DNA of 41,376 nucleotides from a virus, in IMG/VR virus record IMGVR_UViG_3300032331_000610, positions 1-41,376 of that record; one strand, written 5' to 3'. The translations under genes and the position numbers were made by a program. A model generated the notes under the pieces. That model made no database searches, had not been told where the DNA came from, and worked only from the letters and a program-made list of their open reading frames with translations. Shown here one piece after another: positions 5,210 through 13,200 of this stretch (position 1 is the first letter of the stretch; each line of letters opens with the position of its first letter).

Positions 5210-5239
5210 TGGACAAATCGGACATCCGCAAATTATTTT

Positions 5240-5255
5240 TGTGAGTTGCATCACA
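5240..5255. promoter_or_regulatory. CRP/GlxR-type palindrome, copy 5
   Basis: TGTGAGTTGCATCACA, a perfect TGTGA-N6-TCACA dyad, centred about 74 bp upstream of the inferred start of transcription, a distance compatible with class I CRP-type activation. The central hexamer differs from the other four copies. Confidence 0.62.
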
Positions 5256-5375
5256 TCCCCGCTTGTGAGCGTGTGTCTCACATTGTGAGATTGCATGTGT
5301 GCGCTTGTGCTCAATCTTCCCCGATGCCCCCCGCGATTAGGGGCGAGGCGCTAGTAGTCGCCTCTCCTAGTGATG

Positions 5376-5418
5376 GCAAAGCAAAGCCCTAGCAAAGCCC
5401 CCGCAAAGCAATCAAAGC
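5376..5418 (+). repeat. GCAAAGC direct repeats, 11-bp phased (iteron-like)
   Basis: GCAAAGC starts at 5376, 5381, 5392 and 5403, and a variant TCAAAGC at 5412. The central copies are 11 bp apart, about one DNA turn, so bound proteins would sit on the same face. The AT-rich stretch that follows within 200 bp is the usual partner of origin iterons. Confidence 0.6.
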
Positions 5419-5555
5419 AGCGCAAAAAGTCTTGTAAATAGAGGAGTCTTTGCAGGGTCTGCGACCCCAGGGTTTTAAATATGCGTGTGTATGTGTGTAT
5501 GTGTATGCACCCACATAACTTTGATAGGGTCCGTCATGTGTGCGCTGACCAGCAC

Positions 5556-5584
5556 TTTTACCGTAGGCTATGCCGTAGGTAAAA
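5556..5584 (+). other. Hairpin TTTTACC/GGTAAAA with inner GGC/GCC
   Basis: A 7-bp outer stem (5556-5562 with 5578-5584) encloses GGC-TAT-GCC (5566-5574). The T-run on one side and A-run on the other would allow it to work on either strand, for example as a terminator separating the two divergent arms. Confidence 0.55.
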
Positions 5585-5688
5585 GAATATAAAAATACTT
5601 TAAAAACAGATGTCCAATATAGTGTCTTTGGACACCTAATACTATAGTGTAGGGCTACACATATTACGCCCTACCGCTTAGTGCTACA

Positions 5689-5705
5689 GGGAGCCTAAGG
5701 CTCCC
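5689..5705 (+). other. Perfect GGGAGCC-TAA-GGCTCCC hairpin in the late leader
   Basis: A 7-bp GC-rich stem with a 3-nt loop, not followed by a T-run. It lies about 105 nt before the terminase start, in a stretch with further dyads (GTGTAG/CTACAC at 5647-5660; TGTCCA/TGGACA at 5611-5634). Probably an RNA structure of the late transcript leader. Confidence 0.55.
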
Positions 5706-5760
5706 CCCTATATTAAGCCCTAACCTTCGGCTTCCGCCTTGGGGCTACAGCCTACGGTTA

Positions 5761-5812
5761 GGAAAGGAAAGCGCGAATCTAACATATAGCGGATTCGCTA
5801 CTACAGCCTATG
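5761..5812 (+). promoter_or_regulatory. Displaced Shine-Dalgarno and hairpin before the terminase start
   Basis: GGAAAGGAAA (5761-5770) lies about 39 nt before the ATG at 5810, too far for normal initiation. The intervening GCGAATC/GATTCGC hairpin (5773-5779 with 5792-5798) would, if folded, cut the distance to about 13 nt. No other ribosome site is visible. Structure-bridged initiation is inferred. Confidence 0.45.
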
Positions 5813-7672
5813 GAAAGAAAAAGAGTTACTGCTGCATCCCAAAAGTCGGATGCCATAAAGAAGCAGATTATTGAATTTTTAATGGAAGGCTACTCCGTCC
5901 AGAAAGCGATGGATGCTGTCGGTCGGTCAGTTAAGACCTACGAGTATTACCGTAAGACAGACCCATCCTTCGGTCTACAGATTGACAAGGTACGGTCTAT
6001 GACCGCCCGTGGAGAACTACAGACTGGAACCGTTGAGGTACCTCCGTTCCCTGAGTTCTCAATGAAGTACCTAGGGGTAGAAGTTTTTACCCATCAAAGA
6101 CACTGGGTAGATTTGTTGGAAGGTACACCCCCTTCCGATGTACACCCAAGCATCATATATGAGCCTGGCGACCCAGATTTAATTATTATCAATACACCGC
6201 CTGAGCATGCAAAGTCTACGACCATCACGGTCAACTATGCTCTCTACCAAATTTGCCGTAACCCAAACATCCGTATCTTAGTTGTATCTAAGACACAGGC
6301 TATGGCGCAAAAGTTCCTGCTCTCCATCAAGAACAGACTCACTCATCCTCGTTATCAGGATTTACATTTAGCCTTTGGACCTCCAGGTGGCTTTGAAAAA
6401 AACTCTGATTCGTGGAAGCAGGACTTAATTTATCTATCCTCCGAAGCCCGTAACTCAGGTGAGAAGGACCCAACAGTACAAGCCATTGGTATCCGTGGAC
6501 ATATTTACGGTGCCCGTGCTGACTTAATTATCATGGACGACTGTGTTGACCATACCAACGCCCATGAATATGAAAAGCAGATTGACTGGATTCAATCCGA
6601 AGTTATGTCTCGTATTGACAATGACGGAGGCAAGTTACTTGTCGTAGGCACTCGCCTTCGCCCAAAGGATTTGTACTCTGAACTTCGTGACCCTATGCGA
6701 TACCCAGATGAAACATCACCATGGACTTATTTTGCACAGCCTGCGGTATTAGAATTTTCCGAAGATACACAAGACTGGGTTACCCTCTGGGCTAAGACCA
6801 ATATGCCACCTGTATCAGGCAAAGGCATCCCAGATGAAAACGGACTCTATACCAAATGGGATGGCGCTGCTCTACATAAGAAGCGTGGGCGTATGTCTCC
6901 TAATCTGTGGGCAATGGTTTACCAACAGCAACAGGTACACGAAGATAGCGCTTTCCCTTCCGAGGCTGTCAAAGGTGTAATTAACGGTGCTCGTAATATC
7001 GGTCTTATACCAAAGAATAAATCTGGTAACCGCGAAGCGGGCATGGATGGTTTAATTATTGTTGCAGGTCTTGACCCAGCGATGGCTGGCTATACCGCTG
7101 CTGTATGTCTTGGCATTGATGTCAATACCCAGAAGCGTTATCTAATAGATGTATCCAATGTCCAAGGCATGAAACCAGATGCTATCCGTCAGTTAATAAA
7201 AGACTGGACTGACAAGTATACGATTTCTGAGTGGCGTGTTGAGAAAAATGCATTTCAAGCAATGTTAACTCAGGACCGTGAGGTACGGGAATACCTATCA
7301 GCGAGGGGTGCCATACTTAAAGAACACCATACTGGAAACAATAAATGGGATACTGACTTTGGTGTGGCATCTCTTACTACTTTGTTTTCTGGTTATGACG
7401 AAGGCACAAACCTTATTGAGTTCCCATCTACACATGCTTCCGAAGGCTTAAAGGCTTTAATTGAACAACTGGTTACTTGGTATCCAGATGCTCCTAAATC
7501 ACAAAAGACAGACTGCGTAATGGCTTTCTGGTTTGCAGAACTAGCAGCACGCGACAGAGTTGCTAACGCAACTTACTTTGCTCGCCGTCACGCTGCTAAT
7601 TCTATGTTCCACACTAAGTATGACAAATCCCAACAAGTCACTGTTAACCTCGGTGATTACGCTTACAATTAA
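5810..7672 (+). CDS. terL: Terminase large subunit with N-terminal helix-turn-helix
   Basis: The 620-residue protein packages DNA into the prohead through the portal. Residues about 13-50 (AIKKQIIEFLMEGYSVQKAM...) look like the helix-turn-helix of a small terminase. The ATPase follows with a variant Walker A (NTPPEHAKSTT, Lys135) and Walker B (DLIIMDD, 238-244). The C-terminal RNase H-like nuclease has VAGLDPAMAG (Asp422) and acidic residues later. No separate small terminase gene is seen, so the HTH may do its job. ATG 5810 is the first possible start after an in-frame stop at 5780. It is the first gene of the late operon. Confidence 0.92.
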   Translation: MERKRVTAASQKSDAIKKQIIEFLMEGYSVQKAMDAVGRSVKTYEYYRKTDPSFGLQIDKVRSMTARGELQTGTVEVPPFPEFSMKYLGVEVFTHQRHWVDLLEGTPPSDVHPSIIYEPGDPDLIIINTPPEHAKSTTITVNYALYQICRNPNIRILVVSKTQAMAQKFLLSIKNRLTHPRYQDLHLAFGPPGGFEKNSDSWKQDLIYLSSEARNSGEKDPTVQAIGIRGHIYGARADLIIMDDCVDHTNAHEYEKQIDWIQSEVMSRIDNDGGKLLVVGTRLRPKDLYSELRDPMRYPDETSPWTYFAQPAVLEFSEDTQDWVTLWAKTNMPPVSGKGIPDENGLYTKWDGAALHKKRGRMSPNLWAMVYQQQQVHEDSAFPSEAVKGVINGARNIGLIPKNKSGNREAGMDGLIIVAGLDPAMAGYTAAVCLGIDVNTQKRYLIDVSNVQGMKPDAIRQLIKDWTDKYTISEWRVEKNAFQAMLTQDREVREYLSARGAILKEHHTGNNKWDTDFGVASLTTLFSGYDEGTNLIEFPSTHASEGLKALIEQLVTWYPDAPKSQKTDCVMAFWFAELAARDRVANATYFARRHAANSMFHTKYDKSQQVTVNLGDYAYN

Positions 7673-7686
7673 GATAGGAGGTGAAC

Positions 7687-9504
7687 ATGGCACTTTCAGT
7701 TGAAGAAATTAAGAACCATTATGACCGTTACCGCCGTATGTATGACGACCGCGACCAACGCATGAATCAGGTTCTTCAAGTTCGTCAAGGAAAGATGCGT
7801 GATGTTTACCCTGACCTTTTCCCCGATGGTCCTTTTGAGAACCCTATCGTGGCAAACATGGTTGATATTGCTGCCCGTGACTTAGCAGAAGTGATTGCAC
7901 CTTTGCCATCCTTTGGCTGTACATCAACATCAATGTCTACAGAGACTGCTCGTAAGAAAGCAGATAAGCGTGGCGAGATTGTTAATGGCATTGTAAATTT
8001 TTCTGACCTACAGACCCAGATGTTTAATGCTGCAGACCGTTATGTTACCTACGGTTTTGTTCCAGCACAGGTTGAAGTTGACCTTGATGAGCGCATGCCA
8101 CGCATTAAGTTCTTTGATTCACTAGGTTCATACCCAGTTGTAGACCGCTATGGTCGCGTGACTATGTTCTTCCAGCGCATGAATAAGCCAACAGAAGAAC
8201 TTATGGCTAAGTATCCAGAAGTAGCACATCTTATTTACGATAAGAACAACACTTCTACCATGTCTGAGATTGTTCGTTTCCATGATAAGGACCAAGAAGT
8301 TCTATTCATGCCTAACAAAAACAATTTAGTATTAGACCGTGCACCAAACCTTATGGGTGAGTGCATGATTCGTATTGTTCAACGCCCATCTTTGGATGAC
8401 CAATCCCGCGGTCAGTTTGACGATGTACTTGCAATTCAAGTTGCCAAGGCTCGTTATGCGCTTCTTTCTCTTGAAGCAGCAACCAAAGCAGTACAGGCTC
8501 CTATTGCGATGCCTTTGGATAGTCAGGAGTTAGCCCTTGGACCAGATGCAATTATGCGTTCCAGTAAGCCTAATGAGATTCGTAGAGTACCGCTTGAACT
8601 TCCTAATAATGTGTTCGCACAGCAAGGAGTTCTTGAGCAGGAACTCCGTTTAGGTTCACGCTTTCCTGAAGTACGAGCAGGTCAATCAGATGCTTCAATC
8701 ATTACAGGTCAAGGCGTTAAGGCTCTTATGGGTGGATTTGATACCCAGATTAAAACAGCCCACGCAATGTTTGCTCGTGCATTTACAGAATTACTTGGTC
8801 TTGCCCTTAAGGTAGATGAAGTTGTATTTAAAAGTGAAGAAAAAGAACTTAGAGGTATCTACAACGGTACACCTTACAATGTTAAATACCGTCCAGCCAA
8901 GGATATTGATGGTGACTACACCGTAGATGTTCAATATGGTTTGATGGCAGGACTTGACCCTAACCGTGCATTAGTCTTTGGACTACAAGCACGCGGTGAT
9001 AAGTTAATTTCTCGTGATTTCCTACGCCGTCAAATGCCTTTTTCTTTTAATGCTACACAAGAAGAACAAAAGGTTGAGACAGAAGAACTACGCGATGCCA
9101 TGAAACAAGCAATTGCTTCATACGCACAAGCGATTCCAGCCCTTGCAAGTCAAGGACAGGACCCGTCAGACATCTTACGCAAACTTTCTATGGTTATTAG
9201 CCAACGCCAAAAGGGTACGCAGATAGAAGAAGCAATCCAGATGGCGTTCGCACCACAGGTTCCCGCCCCTGCTGCCTCTGCCCCTGCGACAGGAAGTCCT
9301 GAACAAGGCATGCCAGGTGAGGCTGCAGCAGGTGGCGCGGAAGGTTTACCTATGGGTCTATCAGAAACTGGTCGTATGCAGGGCATAGCCCCTGGACAAA
9401 TTGCACCAGGCGGTCGCCCCGATGTTCAATCACTACTTGCATCTTTAGGTGCACGAGGTGAAGCAAATCTACAAGCAACGGTCGCACGGCGACTACCTAT
9501 CTAA
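7687..9504 (+). CDS. Portal protein
   Basis: A 605-residue protein directly after terminase, of the right size and order for a portal: the dodecameric ring at the capsid vertex that DNA passes through. It starts MALSVEEIKNHYDRYRRMY; the middle has FDSLGSYPVVDRYGRVTMFF and the C-terminal part is helical (VETEELRDAMKQAIASYAQ), ending in a Pro/Ala/Gly-rich tail. ATG 7687 was chosen because AGGAGGTG (7677-7684) precedes it; a GTG at 7681 lies inside that site. Assigned from position, size and sequence character. Confidence 0.87.
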   Translation: MALSVEEIKNHYDRYRRMYDDRDQRMNQVLQVRQGKMRDVYPDLFPDGPFENPIVANMVDIAARDLAEVIAPLPSFGCTSTSMSTETARKKADKRGEIVNGIVNFSDLQTQMFNAADRYVTYGFVPAQVEVDLDERMPRIKFFDSLGSYPVVDRYGRVTMFFQRMNKPTEELMAKYPEVAHLIYDKNNTSTMSEIVRFHDKDQEVLFMPNKNNLVLDRAPNLMGECMIRIVQRPSLDDQSRGQFDDVLAIQVAKARYALLSLEAATKAVQAPIAMPLDSQELALGPDAIMRSSKPNEIRRVPLELPNNVFAQQGVLEQELRLGSRFPEVRAGQSDASIITGQGVKALMGGFDTQIKTAHAMFARAFTELLGLALKVDEVVFKSEEKELRGIYNGTPYNVKYRPAKDIDGDYTVDVQYGLMAGLDPNRALVFGLQARGDKLISRDFLRRQMPFSFNATQEEQKVETEELRDAMKQAIASYAQAIPALASQGQDPSDILRKLSMVISQRQKGTQIEEAIQMAFAPQVPAPAASAPATGSPEQGMPGEAAAGGAEGLPMGLSETGRMQGIAPGQIAPGGRPDVQSLLASLGARGEANLQATVARRLPI

Positions 9505-9521
9505 CGGGAGGAGGGTAAACC

Positions 9522-9713
9522 ATGGCAAACACAAGCACAGCAAAACTTCCAAACAACCAACCTGGCAAAGGCTCAAAGCCTGCTAATCAGGGTGGTGCAG
9601 GAAAAGCAAATGTACAACAGCCTAAGAACACTGGTATGCCAAAGGCTTCAAAGCCTGGCGCAACCGTCACAATGTTCACAAAGCAACCAAAAGGTACACG
9701 CGGTTCAAAGTAA
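9522..9713 (+). CDS. Small basic Lys/Pro/Gly-rich protein (63 aa)
   Basis: A 63-residue, low-complexity basic protein (KLPNNQPGKGSKPANQGG..., ending KQPKGTRGSK) with a good ribosome site (GGGAGGAGGG, about 8 nt upstream). It lies between portal and virion genes. It is likely disordered; it may bind DNA or be a minor virion component. No family recognised. Confidence 0.75.
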   Translation: MANTSTAKLPNNQPGKGSKPANQGGAGKANVQQPKNTGMPKASKPGATVTMFTKQPKGTRGSK

Positions 9714-9824
9714 TTTTGCGCAGTTGCCACCGTACAGCAACTATAAATAAGTGGCGAACTAAACCTGAGTATGTTTTTAAACTACTCACTAATTTTTAAT
9801 AGCGCTCTTATAGCGGAGGATAAA
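9714..9824 (+). other. Intergenic leader with dyads and a TATAAA box
   Basis: AGTTGC/GCAACT (9722-9727 with 9737-9742) directly precedes ATAAATAA, giving TATAAA at 9742-9747. A second dyad TGAGTA/TACTCA follows further right. It may hold an internal late promoter (no good -35) or mRNA processing structures. AGCGGAGGATAA at its end is the ribosome site of the next gene. Confidence 0.4.
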
Positions 9825-10295
9825 ATGGCAGAAGCAAAAGCAACTAATATGAAAGTATCAGGCACAGGTGGTGCAGGTACTGATGGTCAACCTGTACGAT
9901 ATATGTCAGGTGGCGAATACGGCGAAGGTAAAGAAAATTTAGAACTTCAATCATCAGCAATGATGAATAAGTCTGGTTCTAACCCAACTCCTGCCTCTGT
10001 TGGCGCAATTCGTTCTGCTGTAAGTCAGAATCAAGATGTTATTCCTTTAGGTGCACCAACAAACCGTCCAGATGAAGCAATCTCTGCAGGTGCTGCCATG
10101 GGTGCAGGTCCAGGAAGTGGCGCACTTGCATCATCTGCAATGCTTGCAGCGCAAAATGACCAAGATATTGCCAAATTGGTAGCACATTTACCTGTATATC
10201 GTCAGATTGCAGAAGGTCCTAACTCATCCGCAGCGTTTAAGAACTGGGTTCGCTGGTTAGGAACACAGGTTACGACACCAACAGGTCAACAATAA
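9825..10295 (+). CDS. Hypothetical virion-module protein (156 aa)
   Basis: A 156-residue protein beginning MAEAKATNMKVSGTGGAG; Gly/Ala/Ser-rich and probably flexible through residue 120, with a compact helical end (DIAKLVAHLPVYRQIAE...FKNWVRWLGTQV). ATG 9825 was chosen for its GGAGG site; the frame could extend upstream but without a ribosome site. The stop overlaps the start of the giant gene (TAATG), so the two are translationally coupled. A minor structural or assembly role is likely from position only. Confidence 0.72.
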   Translation: MAEAKATNMKVSGTGGAGTDGQPVRYMSGGEYGEGKENLELQSSAMMNKSGSNPTPASVGAIRSAVSQNQDVIPLGAPTNRPDEAISAGAAMGAGPGSGALASSAMLAAQNDQDIAKLVAHLPVYRQIAEGPNSSAAFKNWVRWLGTQVTTPTGQQ

Positions 10296-13200
10296 TGACT
10301 TGGTATAACAATGTTGGTAAAATGGCTAAATCTTTTGCCGATTTTACAGGTGTACCAGGACTTATCCACGATATGGCTACCTCAGGTTCTAATGATGACC
10401 CTTGGTATGTAGATGGCATCAACTTAGTTAAAGATGTTGCCAAGATTGGCACCACTCCTGTGCGTGGTGTGGTTAAAGGTTTGTTTTATGTGGGCGAAAA
10501 GTCCTATGAAGCAGGCGGTATAGCACGCCGTGGCATCACAAATGGATTGATTGAATCTCCATTGATGTACAACAAATTTAAAAATAAAGATGAATCATAC
10601 GAAGATTACCGCCTTCGCGTAGATGCCAAACAAGATGAAGTCTCTCTTGGTCAAGCAACTCTTTCACTTCTTTCTCCAGGAAAGAACTCAGGTGAATTTA
10701 ATCCTCACTTTGACAATGACTTTACTGCTCGTAACTTCCGCTTTCTTTCATCTGGCTTTGATTTGTTTGACCCAGAGGACCGCAAGATAGCGTTTGAGGA
10801 CCAGTACACAGGCAAGTTTATATCTGGTGTACAGGATTTAGCAGCATCTACTATCATTGACCCATTGACCGTTACTGGTTTCTTTGGTAAAGGCGCAGTC
10901 ATTATCTCTAAAGGAATAATGGCTGAAAACATTAACGGTAAGTTGGCTCGTGCTGTATTTGGTAAGTACACAACTAACGAAACTATTGCCAGAGATATTG
11001 ATAAAGGTCTTGAATACATCAATACACAAGGCAAGTCTGGTTCTCGTAAGGCTGCCGATGATATTGCTTTTCTTGCAGAATCTGATGCAGCACAACAGGC
11101 TGGTTACTGGGCTAAAAAGAAAGTAACTAACGCTGATGGTATGGCATTTCTTTTTGGTAAGGCTAGTAGTCCAGAAGAAGTACTATTAACATACCGTGCA
11201 GTACTTGGTAAAGACCCTAAAGCACAAGCATTACTTGCACAGAAAGACCCAGAAGTTGGGTTAGTTATTGACGGTTTAAACAATGTACCTCACCCACACC
11301 GTGAGTTAATGAACGGTAATCTTGAAGGCGATATACTTGTTTCACCAGAATACAACGCAGCAATGGGTACTTATGTTTCAGACATGATTGCTACTTCACC
11401 TCGTTACCGTGCAATAATGGAACAAGTTGCCACAGGTCGTGAAATTCGTGAAGGTTTTGGAATTGGTCTTGCTAGAGGCAGCGCTATCAAAGCAGCAAGA
11501 AAAGAAGCATCTAGGGCATTTGGTGAACCAGTAGTAACTATTCTTCAAAAAACATCGTTACACCCAGCCATCCGTGTTATTACAAAACCAATATCAAAGG
11601 TTGGCGAATACTTCCGTGAAGAACGCCCAAGTGGTGTATTCCATGTAAACGATGCAAACTCATACCGTGAGTTTAATACTTTTCTTCGTGAGGCTAATGA
11701 CCTTAGTGGCAATACCTTTGGTCCACAGGCTAAAGGATTTGCAGACCAATATCTTGCAGCAGCCACCGAAGGTGAGCGCTTTGCAACTATTCAGCGTGCT
11801 GAGAAGGCTGCCATTGACCACCTATTTGGTGACTATGGATACTCACAAGAACAACTAGACAAAATTTATTCTCTATACGATTCACGCCGTGCTGCTGGTA
11901 TTAAGAAGATGAGAGACCAAGGATTTATTTCCCACTTTAATGGTGACCAACTTAACCACAGTGTTCATGCTCCAGTTCTGCAAAGCGAATCTGCTAACAC
12001 AGTAATTATTGCAGACCTTCGTAAATTAAAATTTGGTATTGATGCTCACAGGCGCGTACTTCCTACACTACTTGATGGTATAGATGTTGAAGCACTTAAT
12101 GTGCGTGGGCTTAAGGGCATGCAATCCCTTGATACTATTAACGACATTTTTAAAACATCTGTACTTATGCGCCTTGGCTACACAGTTCGCAACCTTACAG
12201 AAGCACAACTATCTATGTTGGCTAAAGGTTTTGCTCTACCATCTATGGTTGCAGCAAATGGCAAAGAAGGTATTGCTCGTTTCTTTGAAAACCGTAAAGT
12301 TGGATTTGAACGCTTAGGCGACCATGTAAGTGTCTTGACTGGCAAGGTAGACGACATTAGAGTATTGCAACAAGAGTTTGCTCACGAAGCAGACAAGTTG
12401 CGTTCTATTGATATGAGCCGTCAGCAACTTGCTAAGGCTATTTCAGAGCGTATTCGTGAAGTTGAAAATGACCGCTTCAATGTTGTTAAAACATTAGGCG
12501 ATGGCTCTGGTCCATTAGAACCAGCAGATGAAATTCGTATCTTGCAGGGTGCCCTTGATGATTTAAACTCTGTAACAATTTATCACGGTTCACCAGATGC
12601 ATTTAACCTTGACCCTAAGCGTGGGCTTGTTGGTTCTACCTCTCCTGGCAGAGCAAGCAAATATGCCGAGAGTGGAATCATTGCTTCTGTTGAGCAATAC
12701 ATCCCAACTCCATCAGGTCGCCCTGGTCGCCTTGGGGAAAAGCCAGTTAGTAAAACTGGAGAACTAAAACCTCTTACAGATGTTGAAGCAGTAAAAAATG
12801 CAAATCCAAATTTTAAATATGCACCACAAAGAACTGCTTTAGTTAAAACAGATTTTCTTAAAGACTATTTAGAATTTGATAGAACTAAAATTGCAAAGTT
12901 TGATGCAGATTATAGTGCTCAAACCATTGCAAAAATTACAGAAGATTTAAAATCTGGTAAAGGTTTTACTGATGTTATTTTTGCTGAATATGCTATTGAT
13001 GAAAATGGAAAACTTTATCTTAAAATTGTAGAAGGCAACCACCGTATTCAGGCTGCTATCAATGCAGGCATTACTGAAATTCCAGTAACAATGGTTAAAG
13101 TTGGTGAAGCCCGCGACATAAAGGGTTACAAGCCTACAGGTTTAGATTCAAGAATTAAACGAAATTGGTCTGGTTACCTTCCATCAGATGCCAGCCCTCG

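Larger units (their letters stand above)
5256..5809. other. Large non-coding region between divergent arms (candidate origin/packaging site and late leader)
   Basis: No convincing gene is seen. The region holds five GCAAAGC-type direct repeats (5376-5418), a GGGTC-TGC-GACCC hairpin followed by TTTT (5455-5477), an alternating purine-pyrimidine GT-rich tract (about 5482-5510), an AT-rich stretch (5580-5608), repeated CCGTAGG/CCTACGG heptamers (5562, 5573, 5752, variant at 5807) and several perfect hairpins. Two TATAGT hexamers (5618, 5643) could be -10 elements for the late operon, but no good -35 accompanies them. The combination would suit a replication origin or packaging site next to terminase; nothing here proves either. 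Confidence 0.6.

Noticed and set aside
5126-5392. Rightward 88-codon frame in the intergenic region
   Set aside because: It overlaps the best leftward promoter and the operator; no ribosome site; composition is not protein-like.
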